From: an uncultured Roseburia sp.
Lineage (GTDB): Bacteria > Bacillota > Clostridia > Lachnospirales > Lachnospiraceae
Length of the DNA stretch: 64,000 bases
Reading direction: 5' to 3'
NCBI GenBank assembly: GCA_945787015.1
Contig: CALZGM010000014.1
Span: 1-64,000, forward strand
The notes beneath the pieces were generated by a model. The model ran no database searches. It was not told where the DNA came from and worked only from the letters and a program-made list of their open reading frames with translations. Position numbers and translations under genes: made by a program. This document shows positions 34,181 through 41,144 of the stretch, piece by piece. Within the stretch, counting starts at the first letter, position 1. Each line of letters starts with the position of its first letter.

Positions 34181-35560
34181 ATGACAAAACCTTTTGGTAT
34201 GCGTGATAAAATAGGATATCTCTTTGGCGATTTTGGCAATGATTTTACGTTTGTCCTGTCATCAAGCTTTTTGATGAAGTTTTATACAGACGTAATGGGA
34301 GTGGACGGTTTTGTAGTTGGTATTGTAATGATGGTGGCGCGATTTGTGGATGCCTTTACCGATGTGACCATGGGAAGAATTTGCGACCGCAGTAAGGTAC
34401 TGCCTGCGGGAAAATTCAAACCATGGCTTCTTCGAATGTCGGGACCGGTAGCAATCGCGTCTTTTTTAATTTACCAAAGTGGTTTGAAAGGTTTACCGAT
34501 GGCTTTTAAAATCGGATGGCTGTTTGTAACCTATATTTTATGGGGCTCTGTTTTTTACACTTCCATTAATATTCCATATGGTTCCATGGCATCTGCCATC
34601 TCTGCAGAACCGGGGGACAGACAGTCCCTGTCAACTTACCGGACGATGGGTGGAACGTTGGCCGGTTTACTGATTGGGGCAGGTGTTCCGATGCTTGCTT
34701 ATGATGAAGTGAACGGAAATATGGTATTAAATGGATCACGATTTACGATGATAGCGGGCGTATTTTCGGTTTTGGCGGTTGTCTGTTATCTGATTTGCTA
34801 TGCACTTGTGACAGAGAGGGTGCGAACGGAATCCTACGAAACAAAAGGGGCAAAGAATGGTGTCTTTCAAATGCTTGCAAATGCAGTAAAAAATAAGGCG
34901 CTGATTTCTATTATTGTAGCTTCTATTGTAATGCTTTTGGCACAGCTTACAATGCAGTCTATGGCAAATTATGTTTATCCGAACTTTTATCGAAGTACGG
35001 CTGCACAGTCAGCATCGAGTATTGTGATGCTGATTTCTATGTTAATTGCAGCGGTTCTTGCAAGACCAGTGGCAGAGCGTATCGGAAAAGCAGAGCTAAG
35101 CAGTATTGCAAATTTGCTCGCAGCAGGAATATGTGTACTCTTATTTTTTGTACGGCCTCAAAACGTATGGGTCTATGTACTTTTTATGGCACTTTGCTGG
35201 CTGGGACTTGGGATGTTTTCGATGGTATCGTGGGCGTTGATTACGGATGTCATTGATTATTCTGAAATCAAAAATGGAGTAAGAGAGGACGGAAGTGTCT
35301 ATGCATTGTACTCTTTTGCCAGAAAAATGGGACAGGCAGCTGCCGCAGGCGTTTCAGGCTTTCTGTTGACCCTAATTGGCTATACTCAGGAAACGGCTTT
35401 TGACACACAAGTTATAAATGGAATTTATAATATCTCTACTTTGGTGCCTGCGATTGGGTTTGGATTATTGGCAGCAATTTTATGGTTTTGGTATCCGCTT
35501 CATAAGAAACAGGTGGATGAAAATGTGGCATTGTTGAGGAAAAAGAGAGAAAATGGGTAG
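34181..35560 (+). CDS. GPH-family sugar/glycoside symporter (MFS)
   Basis: A 459-residue, twelve-helix transporter of the glycoside-pentoside-hexuronide (MelB/YicJ-like) family. Signature pieces are GYLFGDFGNDFTFVLSSSFL at the start, FVDAFTDVTMGRICDRS (the conserved Asp motif after helix 2), and ITDVIDYSEIKNGVREDGSV before helix 10. The ATG at 34181 follows CTGGAGG; a longer TTG frame from 34139 lacks a ribosome site. It lies 87 bases after the ECF-kinase gene, so it may be the last gene of the block or separately transcribed. It probably imports a glycoside or uronide. Confidence 0.9.
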   Translation: MTKPFGMRDKIGYLFGDFGNDFTFVLSSSFLMKFYTDVMGVDGFVVGIVMMVARFVDAFTDVTMGRICDRSKVLPAGKFKPWLLRMSGPVAIASFLIYQSGLKGLPMAFKIGWLFVTYILWGSVFYTSINIPYGSMASAISAEPGDRQSLSTYRTMGGTLAGLLIGAGVPMLAYDEVNGNMVLNGSRFTMIAGVFSVLAVVCYLICYALVTERVRTESYETKGAKNGVFQMLANAVKNKALISIIVASIVMLLAQLTMQSMANYVYPNFYRSTAAQSASSIVMLISMLIAAVLARPVAERIGKAELSSIANLLAAGICVLLFFVRPQNVWVYVLFMALCWLGLGMFSMVSWALITDVIDYSEIKNGVREDGSVYALYSFARKMGQAAAAGVSGFLLTLIGYTQETAFDTQVINGIYNISTLVPAIGFGLLAAILWFWYPLHKKQVDENVALLRKKRENG

Positions 35561-35579
35561 AAAATACAAAACTATATTG

Positions 35580-35593
35580 TGAAACCGCTTACA
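35580..35593. promoter_or_regulatory. Catabolite-responsive element (CcpA cre) candidate
   Basis: TGAAACCGCTTACA matches the remembered cre consensus TGWNANCGNTNWCA at every fixed position. It lies about 20 bases after the first GPH gene's stop and 200 bases before the second GPH promoter. Confidence 0.55.
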
Positions 35594-35680
35594 ATGTTAA
35601 AAAATAGACAATGCAAAAGATTGTGCAAATAGCGTATAAAATTAGATAAAAAATAGGGTAAAATTAGGCCTGTTTTCCTA

Positions 35681-35692
35681 CTTGTATACAAG
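35681..35692. promoter_or_regulatory. GntR operator (distal)
   Basis: Perfect palindrome CTTGTATACAAG, identical to the operator at 14993-15004. It lies 121 bases upstream of the promoter operator, a spacing that could allow repressor looping. Confidence 0.75.
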
Positions 35693-35795
35693 AAAGGGTA
35701 ACAGACCTTTTTGTTGATAAAGTAGTCCGAAATATGCAATATGCATAAAAAATAAGGACTGCCATTAGCAAATGTAATGAAAAATGCAATACAGA

Positions 35796-35824
35796 TTGAC
35801 TCTTGTATACAAGAATGTTATAGT
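35796..35824 (+). promoter_or_regulatory. Promoter of second GPH gene with embedded GntR operator
   Basis: TTGACT at 35796-35801 and TATAGT at 35819-35824 are 17 bases apart, with CTTGTATACAAG at 35802-35813 filling the spacer. The sequence GATTGACTCTTGTATACAAG is shared exactly with the HAD-GH3 promoter at 14985. Confidence 0.8.
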
Positions 35825-35904
35825 AATAGTAACAATTGAAACGAGGGTGTGGCGTTTCGTTGTACAGACAGATAAAATCTTTTTAGAAGAAGGAGAGACA
35901 AAAT

Positions 35905-37392
35905 ATGAAAACGTTATCTTCAAAGTATTATGGGGAAAATGGAATTCATCGCGTTCCGCTTTGGCGTATCGCAGGATTCGCATGTAACAACCTGGCAACT
36001 AACTTATATTTGTGTTTGATGAACGTAGTTGCTTACTATTTAATTGGATTTGTAGGAGTTGCTGTTGTAACAGCATCCAGTTTTTCCATGATGATGAGAA
36101 TCTGGGATGGTGTAACAGACCCAATCATCGGATTCGTTGTTGATAAGACAGATGGAAAGTTCGGTAAGAACCGTCCATTCATGGTAATCGGTAATGTTAT
36201 TCTTTGTACCATGAGCTTTGTGTTATACCATGTGACTCATTTATTGCCGGAAAATACTGCAATCCGTTTTGCATTCTTTATTGTAGTTTCTGCTATTTAC
36301 TACATTGGATATACTTTCCAGTGTGTTGTTACCAAGTCAGCTCAGACCTGTTTGACAAATGATCCGAAGCAGAGACCTTTATTCTCAATCTTTGACGGAT
36401 GCTATAATACAGTTATGTTTATCGGATTCCAGGCTTTATTGGCAAGTATCTCCGCTAAATACGGTGGAAGCTTCTACGAAGCAGGTTTATTCCATGAATT
36501 ATGGATGATTATTGCAACTTTAAGTGCTATCTTAACCATCATTGCAGTGATTTCTATCGCACCAAAGGATAGAAGAGAGTTCTTCGGAACCGGTAAGGTG
36601 GTTAAGGTTGGTTTGAAAGATTACTGGGATACTTTGAAAAACAACCGTGCCATCCAGATGCTTGTTGTTTCTGCATCTACCGATAAGCTTGCAAATACTA
36701 CGAAGACAAGTACCGTAACAGCTGTATTATTCGGTGTTGTTGTAGGCAATTTTGCTTTAAGTGCTTCTATTCAGGGATTTACAGCAATTCCTACTTTAAT
36801 TCTTACTATGTTTGCAATCGGTACCTTAGCTACCCGTCTTGGACAGAGAAAAGCGATGTTAATCGGTTCCTGGGGTGGTATCATTGTAAACGCTTTACTT
36901 GCAGCACTTTGGATTTTCGGGGATCCGAAAACTATGGCAAATGCAAATGGTGGAATTAACTGGGGCTTCTTCACAATCACACATGTTTTATTAAGCATTC
37001 TATTAGGTGCTTTAACCGGTATTTCCGGAAATATTGTTATCCCAATGACTGCTGACTGTGCTGACTACGAAGTATATCGTACCGGTAAGTACGTTCCTGG
37101 TATGATGGGAACCCTGTTCTCATTCGTTGATAAGATTATTTCTTCCTTAGCACCAATGATTGCAGGTTTAGCTTATGCAGCAGTTGGTTATGCAGATAAG
37201 CTTCCGGATGCTTCAGCAACATATACACCGGCATTACATTATGTATCAGTATTCTTAATGTACGGTATGGTTATCCTTGGATTGATTTGTAACATAATTG
37301 CTTTGAAGTTCTATCCATTGACCAAAGAAAAGATGGAAGAGATTCAGAGTGAAATCGCAGCAATCAAAGCAAAGGCTATGGCAGAATCATAA
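35905..37392 (+). CDS. GPH-family hexuronide/glycoside symporter (MFS)
   Basis: A 495-residue, twelve-helix GPH transporter, only distantly similar to its neighbour at 34181. It has RIWDGVTDPIIGFVVDKTDG after helix 2 (the family's Asp motif) and MTADCADYEVYRTGKYVPG before helix 10. AAGAAGGAGAG precedes the start. Its promoter carries the same GntR operator as the HAD-GH3 promoter beside uxuA. I infer that it imports the glucuronide or glycoside handled by that locus. A GC-rich terminator follows. Confidence 0.92.
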   Translation: MKTLSSKYYGENGIHRVPLWRIAGFACNNLATNLYLCLMNVVAYYLIGFVGVAVVTASSFSMMMRIWDGVTDPIIGFVVDKTDGKFGKNRPFMVIGNVILCTMSFVLYHVTHLLPENTAIRFAFFIVVSAIYYIGYTFQCVVTKSAQTCLTNDPKQRPLFSIFDGCYNTVMFIGFQALLASISAKYGGSFYEAGLFHELWMIIATLSAILTIIAVISIAPKDRREFFGTGKVVKVGLKDYWDTLKNNRAIQMLVVSASTDKLANTTKTSTVTAVLFGVVVGNFALSASIQGFTAIPTLILTMFAIGTLATRLGQRKAMLIGSWGGIIVNALLAALWIFGDPKTMANANGGINWGFFTITHVLLSILLGALTGISGNIVIPMTADCADYEVYRTGKYVPGMMGTLFSFVDKIISSLAPMIAGLAYAAVGYADKLPDASATYTPALHYVSVFLMYGMVILGLICNIIALKFYPLTKEKMEEIQSEIAAIKAKAMAES

Positions 37393-37420
37393 AATAAAAG
37401 AGATTGATTTAAAGTAGTGG

Positions 37421-37447
37421 GGCGTCGGGGAAACCCGGCGCCTGTTT
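37421..37447 (+). terminator. Intrinsic terminator after GPH gene
   Basis: GGCGTCGGG and CCCGGCGCC pair across a GAAA tetraloop and are followed by TGTTTCTG, a modest U-run. Confidence 0.7.
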
Positions 37448-37478
37448 CTGTCATACGGATTGGAGAGGAGAAGACAGC

Positions 37479-37847
37479 ATGAAAAAGGTATCCGGAAAGA
37501 AAGAAGAAGTCCCCATTCAAGACTTAATAGCAGCGCAGGAGGAACTAAAGGCACTGAAAAAGGAATATGGAATGGAAGAGGAGGAGAAAGGAATATCCAA
37601 GGCAATTACTCGCTTTTTTGATCGTAGAGAAGCTCAATCCCAGATACCACTGAAAAAGAAAACATATCTTCTTTTAGCAATTTTCACCGGATGGATGGGC
37701 GGACATCGCTTCTATGCGAAGCAGTATCCTACAGCAATCCTGTATTTAATATTGTTTTGGACCGGCTTCCCACTAGCTATGACCATTATTGATCTTTTAA
37801 TTGTGATTCCGAAGCAAGTGGATGAGCAGGGGATGATAACACTGTAG
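37479..37847 (+). CDS. TM2-domain protein
   Basis: A 122-residue protein. The N-terminal 60 residues are charged and helical, and residues about 65-122 form a TM2 domain: two membrane helices joined by the typical GWMGGHRFYAKQY turn and ending in a DLLIVI helix. TM2 proteins are small membrane proteins of poorly known function. GGAGAGGAG precedes the start. A hairpin and the second palindromic repeat follow. Confidence 0.8.
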   Translation: MKKVSGKKEEVPIQDLIAAQEELKALKKEYGMEEEEKGISKAITRFFDRREAQSQIPLKKKTYLLLAIFTGWMGGHRFYAKQYPTAILYLILFWTGFPLAMTIIDLLIVIPKQVDEQGMITL

Positions 37848-37895
37848 ATGGGGTATTTAGTTCACTAAATTATTTTAGGCATAATGTAGGAAGTT

Positions 37896-37943
37896 AAATA
37901 CTAGCTTAAAAAGCTTCGTAAGCCTTGGAAATGCTAGTATTTT
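37896..37943 (+). terminator. Possible terminator after TM2 gene
   Basis: AATACTAGC and GCTAGTATT are separated by about 27 bases and followed by TTTT. It overlaps the left end of the palindromic repeat, so the repeat may have inserted into or brought this stem. Confidence 0.45.
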
Positions 37944-38119
37944 GCTACAGAATTTAATTTATCGTTACGTATATTGAAGAGAGAAAGAGACTGACATTTT
38001 TTCGGTTCGTTTGGGAGCATATTAGAACTTCTTTTATGCGTACATCCGAATAGAAAAAAGTCAGTCTCTTTCTCTCTTCCTCAATATACGAAACTATAAA
38101 TTTAAATTCTGAATAAAAT
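37939..38119. repeat. Palindromic repeat element, copy B
   Basis: Shares both arms of the element at 1-316, including the GAGAGAAAGAGACTGAC block and its complement, ATCGTTACGTATATTGA on the left and TCAATATACGAAAC on the right. It lacks the central 125 or so bases with the two inner hairpins. The ends read TATTTTGC on the left and AAAATA on the right, so a TA target duplication is possible. It lies just beyond the end of the HIT gene, where it could act as a transcript end. Confidence 0.8.
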
Positions 38120-38123
38120 ATCC

Positions 38124-38537
38124 CTACAGATATTTCTTCAACTCCGCAATAATCTCTTCATATTCTGCATCTGTTAAGAATTTCTGTTGTGGGTTCATTG
38201 CAAATACGCCGCCCCACTCAAATTCATCTGTGTACTTTGGTACGAGATGGAAGTGAAGGTGATGACCGGTATCGCCATAAGCACCATAGTTTACCTTCTG
38301 TGGATGGAATGCTTTGTGGATTGCTTTGGCAACGTGGTTTACATCTTCAAAGTAAGCGGCACGTTCTGCAGGGGTCAACTCTACCATTTCGCTGACATGC
38401 TTCTTGTGAGCAACAATCACACGGCCCTTGTGGCTTTGTTCTTTAAATAAATATACTTTTGACTCCGGAAGTTCGCAGATTTTAATGCCAAATGCTGCTA
38501 CTAATTCGCCTTCCCGACAATATGCGCAATTTTCCAT
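38124..38537 (-). CDS. HIT-family nucleotide-binding protein
   Basis: A 137-residue histidine-triad protein. The active-site triad is in GHHLHFHLVPKY (about residues 91-102). The N-terminal CAYC motif (residues 4-7) and CREGELVAAF are typical of Firmicute HIT/Hinfs that cleave nucleoside phosphoramidates or dinucleoside polyphosphates. It lies 18 bases downstream of the KDPG aldolase gene on the same strand, so the two are likely co-transcribed from the IclR-regulated promoter. Confidence 0.9.
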   Translation of the reverse strand: MENCAYCREGELVAAFGIKICELPESKVYLFKEQSHKGRVIVAHKKHVSEMVELTPAERAAYFEDVNHVAKAIHKAFHPQKVNYGAYGDTGHHLHFHLVPKYTDEFEWGGVFAMNPQQKFLTDAEYEEIIAELKKYL

Positions 38538-38555
38538 GGTAATCCTCCTTGTTTT

Positions 38556-39518
38556 TTATTTCTGGTTGAAGTGAATTGCAAATCCTGCAATTTCATCTTT
38601 CATATAAGCAAAAATAAGTTCGCCCTTGTCATTGTATTTGTAAGAAGACTCATCAAATACAAATCCGCGTTTCTCTAAGTGATAGATAGCACGCTCTAAG
38701 TAATTGGTCTGGATTGCGATGTGACCATGCTCGCCAGGACCTTTTCCCTTCATCACTTCAAACATACCGCCAACGAAGATAGAACTGTTACCTGGTTTTA
38801 CTGCTAAATTTGTAAGTAAACCTAATTTATCAGCAGCAGAAGCGGCACAGTTTTCACAAGCGTTATTGATACCGACGTGACGTAACTGGAAACCTAACAT
38901 GGTAGAAACAGCCTCTTTTGTAAGAGCTGTGATACCATCCCAGTCTTTTGCATCTACTAAATCCTTGTTTACCATCCAGGAACCACCGCAAGCAATGATT
39001 TTCTTGAAGTCAAGATAGCTTGTTAAATTCTTTGCATTGATACCACCGGTTGGCATGAATTTCATTTTGTTATATGGAGCTGCCATGGACTTAATCATGT
39101 TCAATCCGCCGGCTGCTTCCGCAGGGAAGAATTTAACGACTTCAAGTCCGAGCTCAATAGCAACCTCTACATCACTTGGGTTTGCACAGCCGGGTGTTAC
39201 CGGAATTCCTTTTTCTACACAATATTTTACAACCTTAGGATTTAAACCTGGGCTGACAATGAATTTTGCACCGGCATTTACTGCACGGTCAACCTGCTCT
39301 GTAGTAAGAACAGTACCGGCACCAACGAGCATTTCAGGGAACTGCTCAGACATGATGCGGATAGATTCTTCAGCAGCATCGGTACGGAAAGTAACTTCTG
39401 CACATGGAAGTCCACCGTCGATTAATGCTTTTGCTAAAGGTGCAGCATCTTCTACACGGTCTAATGCGATAACAGGTACGATACCAATTTTGGAAATCTC
39501 TTCTAATACTTTGTTCAT
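38556..39518 (-). CDS. KDPG/KHG aldolase fused to a VOC-like domain
   Basis: A 320-residue fusion. Residues 1-205 are a class I KDPG aldolase, cleaving 2-keto-3-deoxy-6-phosphogluconate to pyruvate and GAP, with LPCAEVTFRTDAA, VGAGTVLT, SPGLNPKVV and the Schiff-base Lys in EVVKFFPAEAAGG. Residues about 210-320 look like a glyoxalase/VOC half-unit (LRHVGINN, HIAIQTNYLERAIYHLEKRG). The second domain may be regulatory or handle a reactive aldehyde product; its role is not shown. AAAGGAG precedes the start. It completes the hexuronate route begun by UxuA, apart from KDG kinase, which is not in the window. Confidence 0.9.
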   Translation of the reverse strand: MNKVLEEISKIGIVPVIALDRVEDAAPLAKALIDGGLPCAEVTFRTDAAEESIRIMSEQFPEMLVGAGTVLTTEQVDRAVNAGAKFIVSPGLNPKVVKYCVEKGIPVTPGCANPSDVEVAIELGLEVVKFFPAEAAGGLNMIKSMAAPYNKMKFMPTGGINAKNLTSYLDFKKIIACGGSWMVNKDLVDAKDWDGITALTKEAVSTMLGFQLRHVGINNACENCAASAADKLGLLTNLAVKPGNSSIFVGGMFEVMKGKGPGEHGHIAIQTNYLERAIYHLEKRGFVFDESSYKYNDKGELIFAYMKDEIAGFAIHFNQK

Positions 39519-39538
39519 AAGTTTTTCTCCTTTTATTT

Positions 39539-39571
39539 GAAACGATGTTTCATAATGTGAAACATCGTTTC
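39539..39571. promoter_or_regulatory. IclR/KdgR-type operator 1
   Basis: A 33-base palindrome with arms GAAACGATGTTTC and GAAACATCGTTTC around a 7-base centre. It lies just downstream of the aldolase -10 box and covers the likely transcription start, so binding should block the aldolase-HIT operon. Confidence 0.75.
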
Positions 39572-39589
39572 GTAAAATGATACAATATA

Positions 39590-39617
39590 ATTATAGCATC
39601 TAAGGAGTGCTTGTCAA
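39590..39617 (-). promoter_or_regulatory. Promoter of KDPG aldolase-HIT operon
   Basis: On the minus strand TTGACA (39617-39612) and TATAAT (39595-39590) are 16 bases apart, both perfect boxes. Confidence 0.75.
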
Positions 39618-39635
39618 TAAATTCTGCCCAGAAAG

Positions 39636-39664
39636 TTGACTTTATACCGCTTGCATGCTATGAT
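39636..39664 (+). promoter_or_regulatory. Promoter of iclR
   Basis: TTGACT at 39636-39641 and TATGAT at 39659-39664 are 17 bases apart, with the second operator just downstream. Confidence 0.65.
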
Positions 39665-39674
39665 TTTGCTATGA

Positions 39675-39693
39675 AGTTTCATATTGTGAAACT
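39675..39693. promoter_or_regulatory. IclR/KdgR-type operator 2
   Basis: AGTTTCATATTGTGAAACT shares the core TTTCATAWTGTGAAA with operator 1 and lies just after the iclR -10 box, consistent with autorepression. Confidence 0.75.
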
Positions 39694-39721
39694 ATAAGCG
39701 GTAGAAAGGCATGGGGTATCA

Positions 39722-40501
39722 ATGGCAGAAGAAAAAGAAGCAAAAAATCCGGTGCAGTCAGCGGAACGCATTTTTCAGGTTCTGGAAATGCTGGCGGATA
39801 ATGGGGAAATGGGGCTGATGGAAATCAGCTCAACTTTAGGATTACATAAAAGTACAGTGCATCGTCTTTTGATGTCCCTTATTTATATGGGATATGCAAA
39901 GCAGGATGAAGCCACACAGAAATATATGCTGACTTATAAATTGGTAAACATGGCCGGAAAGATTCTGGATCGTACCGATATTTTGCAGATTGCAAGGCCA
40001 TATATGGAGCGTTTGTCAGACATTAGTGGAGAAACGGTCCACTTGGTGCAGCGCGAGGGAAATCATATCCTTTATATTCATAAAATCGAAGCAAAGGTAG
40101 GAAGCATCCGAATGGTTTCTCATGTGGGTATGGTACATCCGATGTATTGTTCCGGCGTGGGCAAAGCAATCATGGCAACATTGCCGGAAAAAGAAGTGAA
40201 GCAGATCTGGAATGAGAGCGTGATTGAAAAGAAAACAGATAAGACAATTATTCGTTTTGAAGAGATGCTAAAGACACTGGAGGAAGTGCGGAAATGTGGC
40301 TATGCATTGGATGATGAGGAAAACGAAGAAGGGGTACGCTGCATCGCGGCAAGCCTTCGCGGATATGGAAAAACGGTAAAATATGCGTTTTCGATTTCAG
40401 GTCCGGTCAGCCGTATGACAAAAGAACGGGTGGAGGAGTTATCTGTTGACGTAAAACGTGTTCAGGCAGAATTGTCAAAAGAACTGGGTTATTATGCATA
40501 A
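39722..40501 (+). CDS. IclR-family regulator (KdgR-like)
   Basis: A 259-residue regulator with an N-terminal winged helix (LMEISSTLGLHKSTVHRLLM, about residues 38-57) and a C-terminal IclR ligand domain (HPMYCSGVGKAIMATLP, about 139-155; EGVRCIAASLRG). It is divergent from the KDPG aldolase gene, with two matching palindromic operators in between. By analogy with KdgR it may respond to KDG or KDPG. The ATG is preceded by a weak GGCATGGGG site. Confidence 0.9.
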   Translation: MAEEKEAKNPVQSAERIFQVLEMLADNGEMGLMEISSTLGLHKSTVHRLLMSLIYMGYAKQDEATQKYMLTYKLVNMAGKILDRTDILQIARPYMERLSDISGETVHLVQREGNHILYIHKIEAKVGSIRMVSHVGMVHPMYCSGVGKAIMATLPEKEVKQIWNESVIEKKTDKTIIRFEEMLKTLEEVRKCGYALDDEENEEGVRCIAASLRGYGKTVKYAFSISGPVSRMTKERVEELSVDVKRVQAELSKELGYYA

Positions 40502-40587
40502 AAAATGATGAATAATAAAATAAAAAAATGCTCATACTAGCTTCTGAAAGCAGAAGAAATCTGCTGGGAGAAAAGGAGATAAGATTC

Positions 40588-40977
40588 ATGAAAAAGTGGA
40601 AAAAATTTTTAGCTGGTATGGTATTCGTGTTATCCTTTAGTATGCTTACCGCATGTGCCTGCGGCACGGACAATAATGGAACCAATAACACGGGAAATGG
40701 AACCGGGACAACGACAAACACAGAAAACCTTAACAATAATGCCAACACGACAGGAAATGGCACTTTGAATGGTACTGTGAATGATAACTACGTAAATGAT
40801 ACCAACAATGTAGACGGCACTCTGAATAATGGAGTAAATGATGCCGGAAATGCAGTAAACGACGTAGTAGATGGTGTCGGTGAAGCAGGAAAAGATGTCA
40901 TCGATGGTGTGGAAAACGGCGTAAATGATTTAACCGGTAACGATAATAACAACACAAATAATACAACAACGAGATAG
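40588..40977 (+). CDS. Small Asn/Gly/Thr-rich lipoprotein
   Basis: A 129-residue secreted lipoprotein. Residues 1-22 are a signal peptide ending in the lipobox LTAC (Cys23). The rest is a low-complexity run of Asn, Gly, Thr, Asp and Val with repeats such as DGVGEAGKDVIDG and ENGVNDLTGN. It looks like an unstructured surface-attached chain; no domain is recognised. The start at 40588 has AAAAGGAG upstream, unlike a longer frame from 40528. A clear terminator follows. Confidence 0.8.
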   Translation: MKKWKKFLAGMVFVLSFSMLTACACGTDNNGTNNTGNGTGTTTNTENLNNNANTTGNGTLNGTVNDNYVNDTNNVDGTLNNGVNDAGNAVNDVVDGVGEAGKDVIDGVENGVNDLTGNDNNNTNNTTTR

Positions 40978-40987
40978 ACAGTGATAC

Positions 40988-41021
40988 TACCCGCAAATCA
41001 AAAACGTTTGCGGGTAATTTT
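40988..41021 (+). terminator. Intrinsic terminator after lipoprotein gene
   Basis: TACCCGCAAA and GTTTGCGGGTA pair and are followed by ATTTTA. Confidence 0.75.
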
Positions 41022-41074
41022 ATGCCTAAATCAAAACAGAATTCTAAAATTCTCATGAAATCTCAGCAATTTTC

Positions 41075-41103
41075 TTGTGCTTGCTCTCCAATTGAATTAT
41101 AAT
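41075..41103 (+). promoter_or_regulatory. Promoter of clpX-like gene
   Basis: TTGTGC at 41075-41080 and TATAAT at 41098-41103 are 17 bases apart, about 40 bases before the start codon. Confidence 0.6.
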
Positions 41104-41144
41104 GAAACCATTGTTACAATAGAAAAAGGGAGTATTTAAAGTAT

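Larger units (their letters stand above)
35561..35904 (+). other. Regulatory intergenic region before the second GPH gene
   Basis: This 344-base gap contains a cre-like site (35580-35593), a first GntR operator (35681-35692), and a promoter with an embedded second operator (35796-35824). Between them is an A/T-rich stretch with an ATATGCAATATGCAT near-repeat at about 35731-35745. A plus-strand frame at 35784-35987 runs into the transporter gene in another phase and is not a gene. Confidence 0.6.

Noticed and set aside
35784..35987. Plus-strand frame before and into the second GPH gene
   Set aside because: It covers the promoter and operator and overlaps the transporter start in another phase.
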